The notes under the pieces: model-generated
Seen by the model: the letters and a program-made list of their open reading frames with translations, nothing else
Database searches by the model: none
What the model was told of the DNA's origin: nothing
Source: Streptomyces sp. MST-110588
GTDB taxonomy: Bacteria; Actinomycetota; Actinomycetes; Streptomycetales; Streptomycetaceae
Reading direction: 5' to 3'
DNA: 64,000 nucleotides
Assembly: GCF_022695595.1 (NCBI RefSeq)
Contig: NZ_CP074380.1
Coordinates: 6,268,001-6,332,000, forward strand
Part shown: one piece after another, positions 8,665-17,396 of the stretch
Layout: the number at the start of each line of letters is the position of its first letter
Numbering within the stretch: the stretch's first letter is position 1
Made by a program: the position numbers and the translations under genes

Positions 8665-9018
8665 GTGGAAGATGAGGCAAGGAGCTTCGACCTTGCGGTC
8701 CTGGCGATGGACGTGTCGGCTGACGCAGCGACGGCACATGCGATGTTCGAGCGGTGCGTGTCCGGACGTCACGACGAGGGAGACCCGGACGAGCGGGTGG
8801 TCGCGTGCCATGACCGGTCGCGCTCGCGGTTTCCGGACCACCCGCCCCACGGTGAGGACTCGCCGTGGATGTCGACGCCGCCGAGCGTCGGCATCGACCC
8901 CGCGATCATGCATGTGAGCTTCTCGTTCAGCAGCGACGCCGCGCTCAGGGCGATCGAGGAGCTTGCTGCTCGGCTTGGGTGCGGGCCGGGCGGCAGGGGC
9001 CGGCGCCGGTTTCCGTGA
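8665..9018 (+). CDS. Small Streptomyces hypothetical, probably decaying
   Basis: 117 codons from a GTG at 8665. The segment SFDLAVLAMDVSADAATAHA...MFERC...DERVVA...FPDHPP...SPWMS...SVGID resembles a family of short hypothetical proteins common in Streptomyces, which from memory start MSFDLAVLAMDE. Here the codon before SFD is AGG rather than ATG, several conserved positions are altered, and the C-terminus becomes a Gly/Arg run (GCGPGGRGRRRFP) instead of the family end. I infer loss of the original start and a disrupted 3' end. It may still be translated from the weak GTG. Function unknown. Confidence 0.5.
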   Translation: MEDEARSFDLAVLAMDVSADAATAHAMFERCVSGRHDEGDPDERVVACHDRSRSRFPDHPPHGEDSPWMSTPPSVGIDPAIMHVSFSFSSDAALRAIEELAARLGCGPGGRGRRRFP

Positions 9019-9365
9019 GGTGCCGTTGCAGAGCGCTCCCGTACGCCCCACAAGTGGGGCCGGGCGAGCCGGACAAGCCGGACGACTCGGAGCGCTGAAG
9101 TCACGGCCGGTGCCGGTGCCGGGCCGGAGCGCTGTGAGGGCCGGTGGCGTCGGCCTCGATCCACAGCCCGGCCGGGGTCCGTCGACAGGTGCCGTTGGCG
9201 GCCGGTGGCGGTGTCGCCCGTACGAGGTTCCCCCAGGGCCGCACCGTTCGGGCAGGTGCAGCCGGGGCCCGCCGGGGCGCCCCGGCGGACCCCGGCGCCG
9301 ATCCGCCCGGCTCAGCAGGAGCCGTCAAGAACGGTTGATAACCGTTGATAACGGTCGAGACTGGT
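9019..9365. other. Gene-free stretch downstream of the transglutaminase gene
   Basis: Convergent intergenic region without a supportable gene. It contains degenerate GCCGGACAAGCCGG-like repeats near 9060-9080 and the short repeat at 9330-9357. Confidence 0.55.
9330..9357. repeat. Three 10-bp units with a 7-bp hairpin
   Basis: ACGGTTGATA, ACCGTTGATA and ACGGTCGAGA follow one another at 9331, 9341 and 9351. AACGGTT (9330-9336) and AACCGTT (9340-9346) also form a small hairpin. It lies 9-36 bp past the transglutaminase stop and could act as a weak terminator. Confidence 0.5.
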
Positions 9366-11810
9366 TCAGGACTCTCGGCGGAACGGGCGCAGCGTGTGGA
9401 GGCCGCGGCGGGCGGTGGTCCATTTCCGGGCCGCGCGGCTTGTGTGCCAGCGGGACAGGAGGGCCGAGCGGCGGGCGGAGAGGGACCACAGGACCCGGAC
9501 CGCGGAGCGGGGGAACAGCAGGGCGCGCAGGCGCAGGCCAGCGGAGGCGGTGCTCCGCAGTCCGGCCCGGACGCGCCGGACGTCCGCGCCCAGGCCCGTC
9601 GCCGGGCGGGGCCGTGGGGCGTACAGCACCTGCTCCACCGCGCCCGCCACCCGGTGCGCCGACTCGGCCGCCGCCCCGCGCAGCTCGCCGATCCGTACGA
9701 TCCGGGCCGCCGCCTTGCGCGGGCCGAGCGACTCGTCCGGCACGATGCCGAAGTCCCAGCCGCTGTCCACCAGCTCCCGCCAGGCCGCCAGGACCGGTGC
9801 TCCGGCGTCCACGCCCCGGCGGCCCGCTCCCAGGCGCCGGGCCCGTACGCGGGCGCGCCACAGCAGCGGCAGCAGCGGCAGCACCACGACGACCAGCGCG
9901 CCCAAGGAGATCCACGCGATCGTCTTGGCCGAGGGCCCGCCGTCATCGGGGCCGGCGCCCAGTTGGGCGGGCGCCGCCGGGCACCCGTCCGTCCGGTGCC
10001 CGCCGGGGGCGCAGCCCGGCGCGGCGGACGGGCCGTCCGGTGCGGCGGCGGAGCGGGACGGCAGCGGCGCCGGGGCGCTCGGACCACCCTCGGCCGGGGT
10101 GTTGGCCATGGTGTAGTCCGGAGTGGTGCCACGGCTCGGCGTCGGCTCGAAGCGCGTCCAGCCGACCCCTTCGAAGTACAGTTCCGGCCAGGCGTGGGCG
10201 TCCTTCAGGCCGACCGATGTCGTACCGTCCCGCTGTTTGACGCCGGGGGTGAAGCCGACCGCGACCCGCGCCGGTATGCCCAGCGTCCGCGCCATCGCCG
10301 CCATGGAGAAGGCGAAGTGGACGCAGAAGCCCTCCTTCTGCTGGAGGAAGCGGGTGATGGCTTCCGTGCCGCTGCCCGCCCGCACCTCGGTGTTGTAGCT
10401 GAAGCCGCCGTTGAGCGCGAACCAGTCCTGGAGCCTGACGGCCTTGTCGTACGGGGTACGGGCCCCTCCCGTGACCCGCGCCGCGGTCTTCCTCACCACG
10501 GCCGGGAGCGAGTCGGGAACCTTGGTGTACTCGCGCAGGATCTCCGTACGGGGTGCCGGCGCCGAGGCGAGCTGCCGCGCGGTGGGCCGCACGAGCAGGC
10601 TCTCGACCTGGTACTGCACGCCCCGGGTGCTCTGCCCCCGGTCGCCGACCAGCGTGCGGCCCTCGGGCTCGAAGCGCCAGCGGCCGGAGATGTCCACCTT
10701 GGAGGCCGGGTAGGGCAGCGGGAGCCAGCTCTGGGCGTACCAGTCGGCGGTGGAGACGGAGGTGTTGATCTTCTCCGCGTCCACGTCCGGACCGAGTCCG
10801 GCCGGGGAGGGAAGGGTGTCGGGCACGTCCGTGACCGTCCGCTCGGACGGCTTCCACGCCGTGCCGTCGAACTGGTCCAGCGCCACGATCCGCAGATACA
10901 GATCGCGGGTGTCCTCGATGGTCGTGCGGTAGTTGAGGACTTCCCGGTCCTCCGGCTGGTTCAGGCTGTTCTGCAAGGACACCAGCGGGTTCACGGCGGA
11001 GATCGTGCTGCCGTCGCCGGAGCCCGGACCGGGCCGGGGCGGCGCCAGCAGTCCGCCGCCGAGCGCGGGCAGCGCGGCCGGCACCACCAGCGCGATGCCC
11101 AGGACGACCGCGCCGATCCTGCGCCCGGTACGGACCGGAGCCAGCGCCGGGCCCCCGGCCGCGGCGGCGAAGCTCTGGCCGGCGGTCACCGGCGGCCGGC
11201 CCGTACCGGGGCCGGTGCCGCCGAACACCCGGCCCCACTGGGAGAGCCGGTCGCGGCCCTCGGCGAGGAGCAGCAGCAGATAGCCGGCCGCGGCGATCAG
11301 GAACCACAGCCAGGCCGCCCCGCCCTGGGACAGCCCCGCGGCGACCGAGTACAGGGCGAGCAGCGGCAGCCCGGCGGGCGCGGCACTGCGGTAGGTGACC
11401 GCCAGGGCGTCCACCACCAGCCCGATGACCACCACCCCGCCGACCAGCAGCAGCCGGATACCGCCGGTGACCGGCGCCGGTATCGCGTAGCGCCCGACAT
11501 CCCCGACGCCCTCCCCGACCAGCCGCCCGAACGTCTGGAAGACCTCCGGGCCCGGCAGCACGCCGCCGATCGCCCGGTCGCGCGCGAAGACCACCGTGAG
11601 CAGGACCAGCAGCACCAGGGTCTGTACGGCGACGGTCAGCGGCCGGGCCAGCGGGACCCGGCGGGCCAGTGCCCCGACCCCCGTCACGATCATGAGCAGG
11701 ATCGTCGCCTGGAGCATCCAGCCGACCGGATCGACCAGCGGCAGCAGCGCGCAGCCCGCGCAGAGCGTGGCGACCGCCGCGCACACCGTCAGCCGCGCCC
11801 GCCCGCTCAT
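9366..11810 (-). CDS. Transglutaminase-like membrane protein (DUF3488/DUF4129 architecture)
   Basis: 814 residues. The N-terminal ~250 residues contain six or more membrane helices. An extracytoplasmic region follows with the transglutaminase core: catalytic Cys in EGFCVHFAF near residue 495, His in DAHAWPELYF near 540, and an acidic position in FEPTPSR near 555 (Glu rather than the usual Asp). A Pro/Ala-rich linker leads to a last membrane helix near 635 and a basic C-terminal DUF4129-like region. Proteins of this design sit with MoxR and DUF58 genes and may act as envelope peptidases or cross-linkers; the substrate is unknown. The ATG at 11810 overlaps the stop of the small ORF upstream as ATGA. 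Confidence 0.9.
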   Translation of the reverse strand: MSGRARLTVCAAVATLCAGCALLPLVDPVGWMLQATILLMIVTGVGALARRVPLARPLTVAVQTLVLLVLLTVVFARDRAIGGVLPGPEVFQTFGRLVGEGVGDVGRYAIPAPVTGGIRLLLVGGVVVIGLVVDALAVTYRSAAPAGLPLLALYSVAAGLSQGGAAWLWFLIAAAGYLLLLLAEGRDRLSQWGRVFGGTGPGTGRPPVTAGQSFAAAAGGPALAPVRTGRRIGAVVLGIALVVPAALPALGGGLLAPPRPGPGSGDGSTISAVNPLVSLQNSLNQPEDREVLNYRTTIEDTRDLYLRIVALDQFDGTAWKPSERTVTDVPDTLPSPAGLGPDVDAEKINTSVSTADWYAQSWLPLPYPASKVDISGRWRFEPEGRTLVGDRGQSTRGVQYQVESLLVRPTARQLASAPAPRTEILREYTKVPDSLPAVVRKTAARVTGGARTPYDKAVRLQDWFALNGGFSYNTEVRAGSGTEAITRFLQQKEGFCVHFAFSMAAMARTLGIPARVAVGFTPGVKQRDGTTSVGLKDAHAWPELYFEGVGWTRFEPTPSRGTTPDYTMANTPAEGGPSAPAPLPSRSAAAPDGPSAAPGCAPGGHRTDGCPAAPAQLGAGPDDGGPSAKTIAWISLGALVVVVLPLLPLLWRARVRARRLGAGRRGVDAGAPVLAAWRELVDSGWDFGIVPDESLGPRKAAARIVRIGELRGAAAESAHRVAGAVEQVLYAPRPRPATGLGADVRRVRAGLRSTASAGLRLRALLFPRSAVRVLWSLSARRSALLSRWHTSRAARKWTTARRGLHTLRPFRRES

Positions 11811-12010
11811 GCCGGCCTCCCGCGCAGCCCGTGCCTATACGAACGCCCCGGCCCGTGACCGTATGAATGCCCCGGCCCGTGCCCGTACGCACGCCGCAGG
11901 TCGTGCCCGTACGCACGCCCCGGCCCGCAGCGGAGGTAACCGCTGTCTTCGCCACCGGCCCGTGCGGACGTTCCGTGCCGCGCCTCTGCGTCCCGCACCC
12001 TCACGGTCAC
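11807..12010 (-). CDS. 67-codon ORF coupled between DUF58 and transglutaminase genes
   Basis: Its GTG start (12010-12008) overlaps the DUF58 stop as GTGA, and its TGA stop (11809-11807) overlaps the transglutaminase ATG as ATGA, so translation could pass through all three genes without a break. The product is Arg/Gly/His/Tyr-rich with an 8-residue repeat (RAYGHDLR, RAYGHGPG, HSYGHGPG, RSYRHGLR) from the 24-bp minisatellite beneath it. No known family is recognised. It may be a true small protein, a coupling spacer created when an originally direct DUF58-transglutaminase junction was expanded, or chance. Confidence 0.4.
   Translation of the reverse strand: MTVRVRDAEARHGTSARAGGEDSGYLRCGPGRAYGHDLRRAYGHGPGHSYGHGPGRSYRHGLRGRPA
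11827..11922. repeat. Four 24-bp tandem repeats
   Basis: Units run at 11827-11850, 11851-11874, 11875-11898 and 11899-11922, with consensus GCCCGTGCCCGTACGCACGC followed by CCCG. The unit length is a multiple of three, so the small coupled ORF stays open whatever the copy number. Confidence 0.85.
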
Positions 12011-13454
12011 CCCGCACCCCCTGCCCCCGGGCCGGCCGCCGCGCCACCAGTCATTCCGGTGTCCCGTGACACCCCGGCACCCCTACCCGCACCCGCTCCG
12101 TGTCCGTCCAGCCGCTCCGCCGGTGCCCCCGCCCGGTCCGTCCGCCGCCACAGTGCCGCCAGCGAGTCACCCGGGGAGACGGGCAGCGCCGTCCAGCCCG
12201 CCTCCCGCAGCATCCGCAGCCGCGCCGCCGGTGCCGCCCGGCCGCCGGACGGTCCGCTCGCGCCCGGGGCGCCCGCAGTCCTCGTGGACCAGGTCGCGCC
12301 GTCCAGGACGAAGGCGACCGCCGTCCCGCTGCGCCGCCGCATCCGCGCGGCCACCGCCGCCTGCTCCTCGTCCAGGTCCCCGAAGAACGCGACCAGCAGC
12401 CCTTCATTGCCCCCACGCAGGACGTCGTACGCGCGCGCCAGGCCTGGTTCGTCGGAATGTTCCACGACCGCGAGGGTGTCCAGCAGGAGCCCGGCCGCCT
12501 CGGCGGATCCGGCACCGCCCGTATAGCCGCTCGCGCCGTCCGGACCCGGGACACAGTTTCCGGTGTCGGTCAGGAACCGTACGGCCAAGCCCCGCTCCAG
12601 CAGGTGCACCGCCGCGGAGGCGGCACCCGCGACCGCCCACTCGAAGGCCGAGTCGGGCCCGGCACCCCGGTAGGCCGTCCGCCGGGTGTCCAGCAGGACC
12701 GTGCAGCGGGCCCGCTGCGGCTGCTCCTCGCGGCGGACCATCAGCGAGCCGTGCCGCGCGGTCGAGCGCCAGTGGATCCGCCGCAGGTCGTCGCCGTGCC
12801 GGTAGCCGCGCGGAATGATGTCGTCCTCGCCGGCCGGCGCCAGCGCGCGCCGCTGCCCCTCCCCGTATCCGGACGCCTCGCCGGCCAGTTGCACCGGCGG
12901 CAGCGGCTCGACCTTCGGTACGACCGTCAGGGTGTCGTACGTACTGAAGGAGCGGGTCAGCTCGCACATCCCGAAGGGGTCGGACAGCCGCAGTTGCAGC
13001 GGCCCCAGCGGATAGCGTCCGCGCAGGTCCGAACGCACCCGGTAGGAGACCTCACGGCGCCCGCCGGCCTCGACCCGGTCCAGGACGAAACGCGGCCGTG
13101 GCCCGAGGACATAGGGCACCCGGTCCTGGAGCATCAGCACTCCCGTGGGCAGCCGGGAGATGTTGTCCAGGCACAGCCGCACCCGCGACTCGGCCGTGGC
13201 GGGCACCCGGGCCGGGGAGAGCGTACGGCTGCCCGCGACCCGGTAGCGGGTGCGGTACAGCACCACCACGCACACCAGCGGGAGCGCCGCCAGCAGCAGG
13301 CCGACCCGCAGCAGATCGGCCTGCCCCAGGACGTAGGAGCACACGGCGGCGGCGAGGCCCGCGGCCAGGAAGGACCGGCCGCGCGTCGTCAGCCCGCCGA
13401 GCGCGGACCGCAGTCCGCCGTGCTCCGGCGCGCTGCCGCTCCCGCCGGCCGGCA

Positions 13455-13455
<1 letters not shown>
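12007..13455 (-). CDS. DUF58 domain protein
   Basis: 482 residues. Two membrane helices lie at about residues 28-66. The DUF58 signature is seen near residue 220-245 (RGYRHGDDLRRIHWRSTARHG, then LMVRREEQ), followed by a von Willebrand A-like region (VLLDTRRTAYRG). DUF58 proteins are encoded beside MoxR ATPases and are thought to act as their partners, perhaps in assembling envelope or metal-dependent proteins. The ATG at 13455 overlaps the moxR stop by one base (TGATG). The longer frame adds 16 low-complexity residues. The C-terminal ~60 residues are Gly/Ala-rich. Confidence 0.9.
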
Positions 13456-14477
<1,022 letters not shown>

Positions 14478-14740
14478 CCGGCCCTCCTCGGCCCTTCCCC
14501 AAGCTCTTCGGAGCGGTTGTCACCCGCCCCGGGCCGGGATCCTCGGTACGGACCGGCCCACCCACAAGTGGCGCCGCACCCGGTCGGCGACCGCGGCGAC
14601 GTCACCTCTGCATTCTTGCCGCCCGTGCCACTCCACGTCATGGGCTGTGGATAACTCGGGGAGGTCTTCTCCTCATCCGGCCCCGCCCGGGCCGTCACCG
14701 GGCCCACGTCCGGCCCTTGTCCGGCGGTGGCCGGCCACCG
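14478..14740. other. Intergenic region upstream of moxR
   Basis: No gene is seen. It should hold the moxR promoter, but no convincing -35/-10 pair stands out. Together with the repeat array that follows it separates moxR from the carbonic anhydrase gene. Confidence 0.5.
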
Positions 14741-14863
14741 CCGGACCGAAAGACCGCCGGACCGAAAGACCGCGGACCGAAGCACCGCGGACCGGCCGGG
14801 GCTGACCGGCCACCGCGGACCGGCCGCCCACTGCCGGGCCGCCCACCGCCAGGCCGGCTACCG
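14741..14863. repeat. 15-16 bp repeat array over the stop codon of the carbonic anhydrase gene
   Basis: Two identical 16-mers, CCGGACCGAAAGACCG at 14741 and 14757, are followed by related units at 14773 and 14788, then CCGGGCCGCCCACCG (14834) and CCAGGCCGGCTACCG (14849). The last unit holds the minus-strand stop codon (14858-14860). Read on the minus strand, the array is a series of copies of the gene's end extending into intergenic DNA. Confidence 0.75.
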
Positions 14864-15430
14864 CCCCTCGACCGGGTCGATCTCCCGCAGCAGCCCGGTC
14901 GTCACGTCGAAGACGAAGCCCCGCACATCGTCCTTGTGCAGCAGGAACGGCGAGGTGCGTACGCGCTCCATCGACTGGCGCACGTCCTCGTCGAGGTCCT
15001 TGAACGCCTCGACGGCCCAGGTCGGCCGCTGGCCGACCTCCGCCGCCAGATCGTGGCGGAAGTCCTCGGTCAGGCTGAGCAGGCCGCACCCGGTGTGGTG
15101 GATCAGGACCACCGAGCGGGTGCCCAGCGCGCGCTGGCTGATGGTCAGCGAGCGGATGATGTCGTCGGTGACCACGCCGCCCGCGTTGCGGATGGTGTGG
15201 CAGTCGCCGAGCTCCAGGCCCAGCGCGTCGTGCAGGTCGAGTCGGGCGTCCATACAGGCCACGACGGCGACCTTGAGGACCGGACGGGCATCCATACCCG
15301 GGTCGGTGAAGTCGGCGGCATAGCGCTTGTTGGCTTCGACGAGGCGATCGGTGACCGTTGCGCCCTCGGGCGCGACGGAGACGGCGCTGTCGGTGGACTG
15401 GGGCAGCGGCTGCGACGCAGGTATCGACAT
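14858..15430 (-). CDS. Beta-class carbonic anhydrase
   Basis: 190 residues. Interconverts CO2 and bicarbonate in the cytoplasm, supplying bicarbonate for carboxylases. The beta-class zinc site is visible: Cys59 with the Asp61/Arg63 dyad in VVACMDAR, and His112/Cys115 in HHTGCG. RNAGG (81-85) is also typical. The ATG at 15430 is preferred to one 13 codons upstream because it gives the normal short N-terminus. Transcribed divergently from the dcw cluster. The inverted repeat TTCAC-N5-GTGAA at 15494-15508 lies in its upstream region and could be an operator. Confidence 0.93.
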   Translation of the reverse strand: MSIPASQPLPQSTDSAVSVAPEGATVTDRLVEANKRYAADFTDPGMDARPVLKVAVVACMDARLDLHDALGLELGDCHTIRNAGGVVTDDIIRSLTISQRALGTRSVVLIHHTGCGLLSLTEDFRHDLAAEVGQRPTWAVEAFKDLDEDVRQSMERVRTSPFLLHKDDVRGFVFDVTTGLLREIDPVEGR

Positions 15431-15675
15431 ACCCCACACGTTAAAGGTCTGCGGCCTGAATTGCTGCACGTGAGACAGGGCATAGGGGTCAACTTCACTC
15501 CTTGTGAATTAACCCACAGGATCAGCCGGACGCCCCGCCGCCGTGCGGGTGAGGGGCCGGGCCGGACCCCGGAGGAGCCGACGGCCGGACCCGGGAGGCG
15601 CCGACTGCGCGCCGAGCGCCTCACACCGGTCAAAAATCGGTCGAAAGCCGCTTCGGGACGCGCGGAACCGGTTGA

Positions 15676-15703
15676 TTGACCGCAGGAGGCAGTGGACTAA
15701 AGT
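15676..15703 (+). promoter_or_regulatory. Candidate vegetative promoter for the dcw operon
   Basis: TTGACC at 15676-15681 and TAAAGT at 15698-15703 are separated by 16 bp, in line with the main Streptomyces sigma factor. It lies about 230 bp upstream of rsmH. A long untranslated leader would follow. I see no mraZ gene in this interval. Confidence 0.45.
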
Positions 15704-15875
15704 GGCGCGAAGTGGGAGGCGTGACGCTCTCCTTGGATCCCGAGACCCTCGCGTGCGCGATCTGCACGTACGGCTCGGCCTCCTCCCGCTCCACCGGTCT
15801 GCCGACGGCACTTCCCCGTCGCCGGAGGCCACTTCCCCTTCAGAGCGGGCGGGGACCAAGCGGTACGTGCGGCAA

Positions 15876-15898
15876 TCCCCCAGCCTACGGCCGGGGGA
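15876..15898. repeat. Short intergenic palindrome
   Basis: TCCCCCAGCC (15876-15885) pairs in 9 of 10 positions with GGCCGGGGGA (15889-15898) around a TAC loop. Hairpins of this CCCCCAGCC...GGCCGGGGG type recur between genes in Streptomyces genomes. Here it lies 32 bp before the rsmH start. Confidence 0.7.
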
Positions 15899-15930
15899 GT
15901 CCCCCTGCCGCCCACCCCATCGGAAGGCGC

Positions 15931-16890
15931 ATGAGCAGCAACACTCGCCACGTACCCGTCATGCTCCAGCGTTGTCTGGACATGCTCGCCCCCGCGCTCG
16001 CCGGGCCCGGCGCGGTCGTCGTCGACTGCACGCTCGGTCTCGGAGGGCACAGCGAGGCGCTGCTCGCCGCGTTCCCGCAGGCCCGTCTCGTCGCCCTGGA
16101 CCGCGACCCCTCGGCGCTCAAGCTCGCCGGGGAGCGCTTGGCGCCCTATGGGGAGCGCGCGACCCTCGTACACGCCGTCTACGACGAGCTGCCCGAGGTC
16201 CTGGACCGTCTGGGCATCCCCTCCGTCCAAGGAGTCCTCTTCGACCTCGGCGTCTCCTCCATGCAGCTCGACGAGGCCGACCGCGGCTTCGCCTACGCCC
16301 AGGACGCCCCGCTGGACATGCGCATGGACCAGACGACCGGCATCAGCGCCGCCGAGGTCCTCAACACCTACCCGCCCGGCGAGCTCGTACGGATCCTGCG
16401 GTCCTACGGGGAGGAGAAGCAGGCCAGGCGGATCGTGGAAGCGGTCGTACGCGAGCGCGCCAAGGAGCCCTTCACCACCAGCGCCCGGCTGGTCGAGCTG
16501 ATCCGCGACGCGCTGCCGCAGGCCGCCAAGCGCACCGGTGGCAACCCCGCCAAGCGCACGTTCCAGGCCCTGCGCATCGAGGTCAACGGCGAGCTGACCA
16601 GCGTGGAGCGCGCCATTCCCGCGGCTGTCAAGGCGCTGGCCGTCGGCGGCCGGATCGCCGTGCTCTCCTACCACTCCCTGGAGGACCGCCTGGTCAAGCA
16701 GGTCTTCGCGGCGGGCGCGAGCAACACCGCGCCACCCGGCCTGCCGGTGGTCCCCGAGCGCTACCAGCCGCGCCTGAAACTGCTGACCCGCGGCGCCGAA
16801 CTGCCCACGGAGGAGGAGGTCGCCGGGAACCGGCGCGCGGCCCCCGCCCGGCTGCGCGGCGCACAGCGCATCCGCGAGGACATCGCGTGA
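15931..16890 (+). CDS. rsmH: 16S rRNA (cytosine1402-N4)-methyltransferase
   Basis: 319 residues. Methylates N4 of C1402 in the decoding centre of 16S rRNA. The MraW/RsmH family pattern is clear: [13 protein letters not shown] at the N-terminus, [15 protein letters not shown] (about 31-45) for SAM binding, [27 protein letters not shown], and [19 protein letters not shown]. The ATG at 15931 follows GGAAGG. It is the first gene of the dcw cluster and its stop overlaps the ftsL start (GTGA), so translation is coupled. Confidence 0.96.
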   Translation: MSSNTRHVPVMLQRCLDMLAPALAGPGAVVVDCTLGLGGHSEALLAAFPQARLVALDRDPSALKLAGERLAPYGERATLVHAVYDELPEVLDRLGIPSVQGVLFDLGVSSMQLDEADRGFAYAQDAPLDMRMDQTTGISAAEVLNTYPPGELVRILRSYGEEKQARRIVEAVVRERAKEPFTTSARLVELIRDALPQAAKRTGGNPAKRTFQALRIEVNGELTSVERAIPAAVKALAVGGRIAVLSYHSLEDRLVKQVFAAGASNTAPPGLPVVPERYQPRLKLLTRGAELPTEEEVAGNRRAAPARLRGAQRIREDIA

Positions 16891-17396
16891 GCGGGCCGGG
16901 GCGGACACGCGGCGGAGCGGGGCGCCTGACGGGGCTGCTCCACTCGGGCCGGGGGACGGCGGCGCGTACGCCCTTCGTCCTCCTGGTCGTCGTGCTGCTC
17001 GGCTCCGGCCTGATCACGCTGCTGCTGCTCAATTCCTCCCTGAACCAGGGCTCGTTCGAGCTCAGCAGGCTGGAGAAGAAGACCAACGAGCTGACGGACG
17101 AACGCCAGGCGCTCCAACAGGAGGTCGACGCCTACTCGGCGCCGGGCGCCCTCGAAGAACGCGCCCGGCGGCTGGGCATGGTGCCGGGCGGCAACCCGGC
17201 CTTCCTGGAGCCGGACGGCACGGTACGCGGCAAGCCGAGCCGGGTCGTGTTCGGGCAGCCGTCACCGGGCGGTCCGGCAGGGACGGAGGGCGGCCTCCTC
17301 AAGGCCCTCGGCCGGGTCCCCGTACCCGCCGGACCGCTCCCCGTACGCGTCCCCGTACCCGTACCGCCCGAGGCCGGACCGGAGGGCACCACATGA
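16887..17396 (+). CDS. ftsL: Cell division protein FtsL
   Basis: 169 residues. Bitopic protein of the FtsQ/FtsL/DivIC subcomplex that links the Z-ring to septal wall synthesis. The cytoplasmic N-terminus is basic, the single membrane helix spans about 29-49 ([19 protein letters not shown]), and a leucine-rich coiled coil follows (about 55-82). The Gly/Pro-rich C-terminal third is typical of Streptomyces. Identification rests on position and architecture, since FtsL sequence is poorly conserved. The GTG at 16887 overlaps the rsmH stop and its TGA overlaps the ftsI ATG (ATGA at 17393). Confidence 0.9.
   Translation: MSGPGRTRGGAGRLTGLLHSGRGTAARTPFVLLVVVLLGSGLITLLLLNSSLNQGSFELSRLEKKTNELTDERQALQQEVDAYSAPGALEERARRLGMVPGGNPAFLEPDGTVRGKPSRVVFGQPSPGGPAGTEGGLLKALGRVPVPAGPLPVRVPVPVPPEAGPEGTT

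Noticed and set aside
8276..8737. Minus-strand ORFs in the gene-free stretch after DUF3040
   Set aside because: Composition is Arg/Pro/Gly/Ala with no family pattern, no ribosome-binding site, and overlap with the plus-strand SFDLAVLAMD gene.
9345..11858. An 837-codon plus-strand frame over the transglutaminase gene
   Set aside because: The minus strand encodes a protein with a clear catalytic core and membrane helices; the plus frame is low-complexity shadow.
15494..15519. Rex-type redox operator near the carbonic anhydrase promoter
   Set aside because: TTGTGAA matches one half-site perfectly, but the other half (CCCACAG) matches only four of seven positions. Kept only as a possible inverted repeat TTCAC-N5-GTGAA.
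15704..15930. mraZ gene before rsmH
   Set aside because: No reading frame in this interval resembles MraZ.
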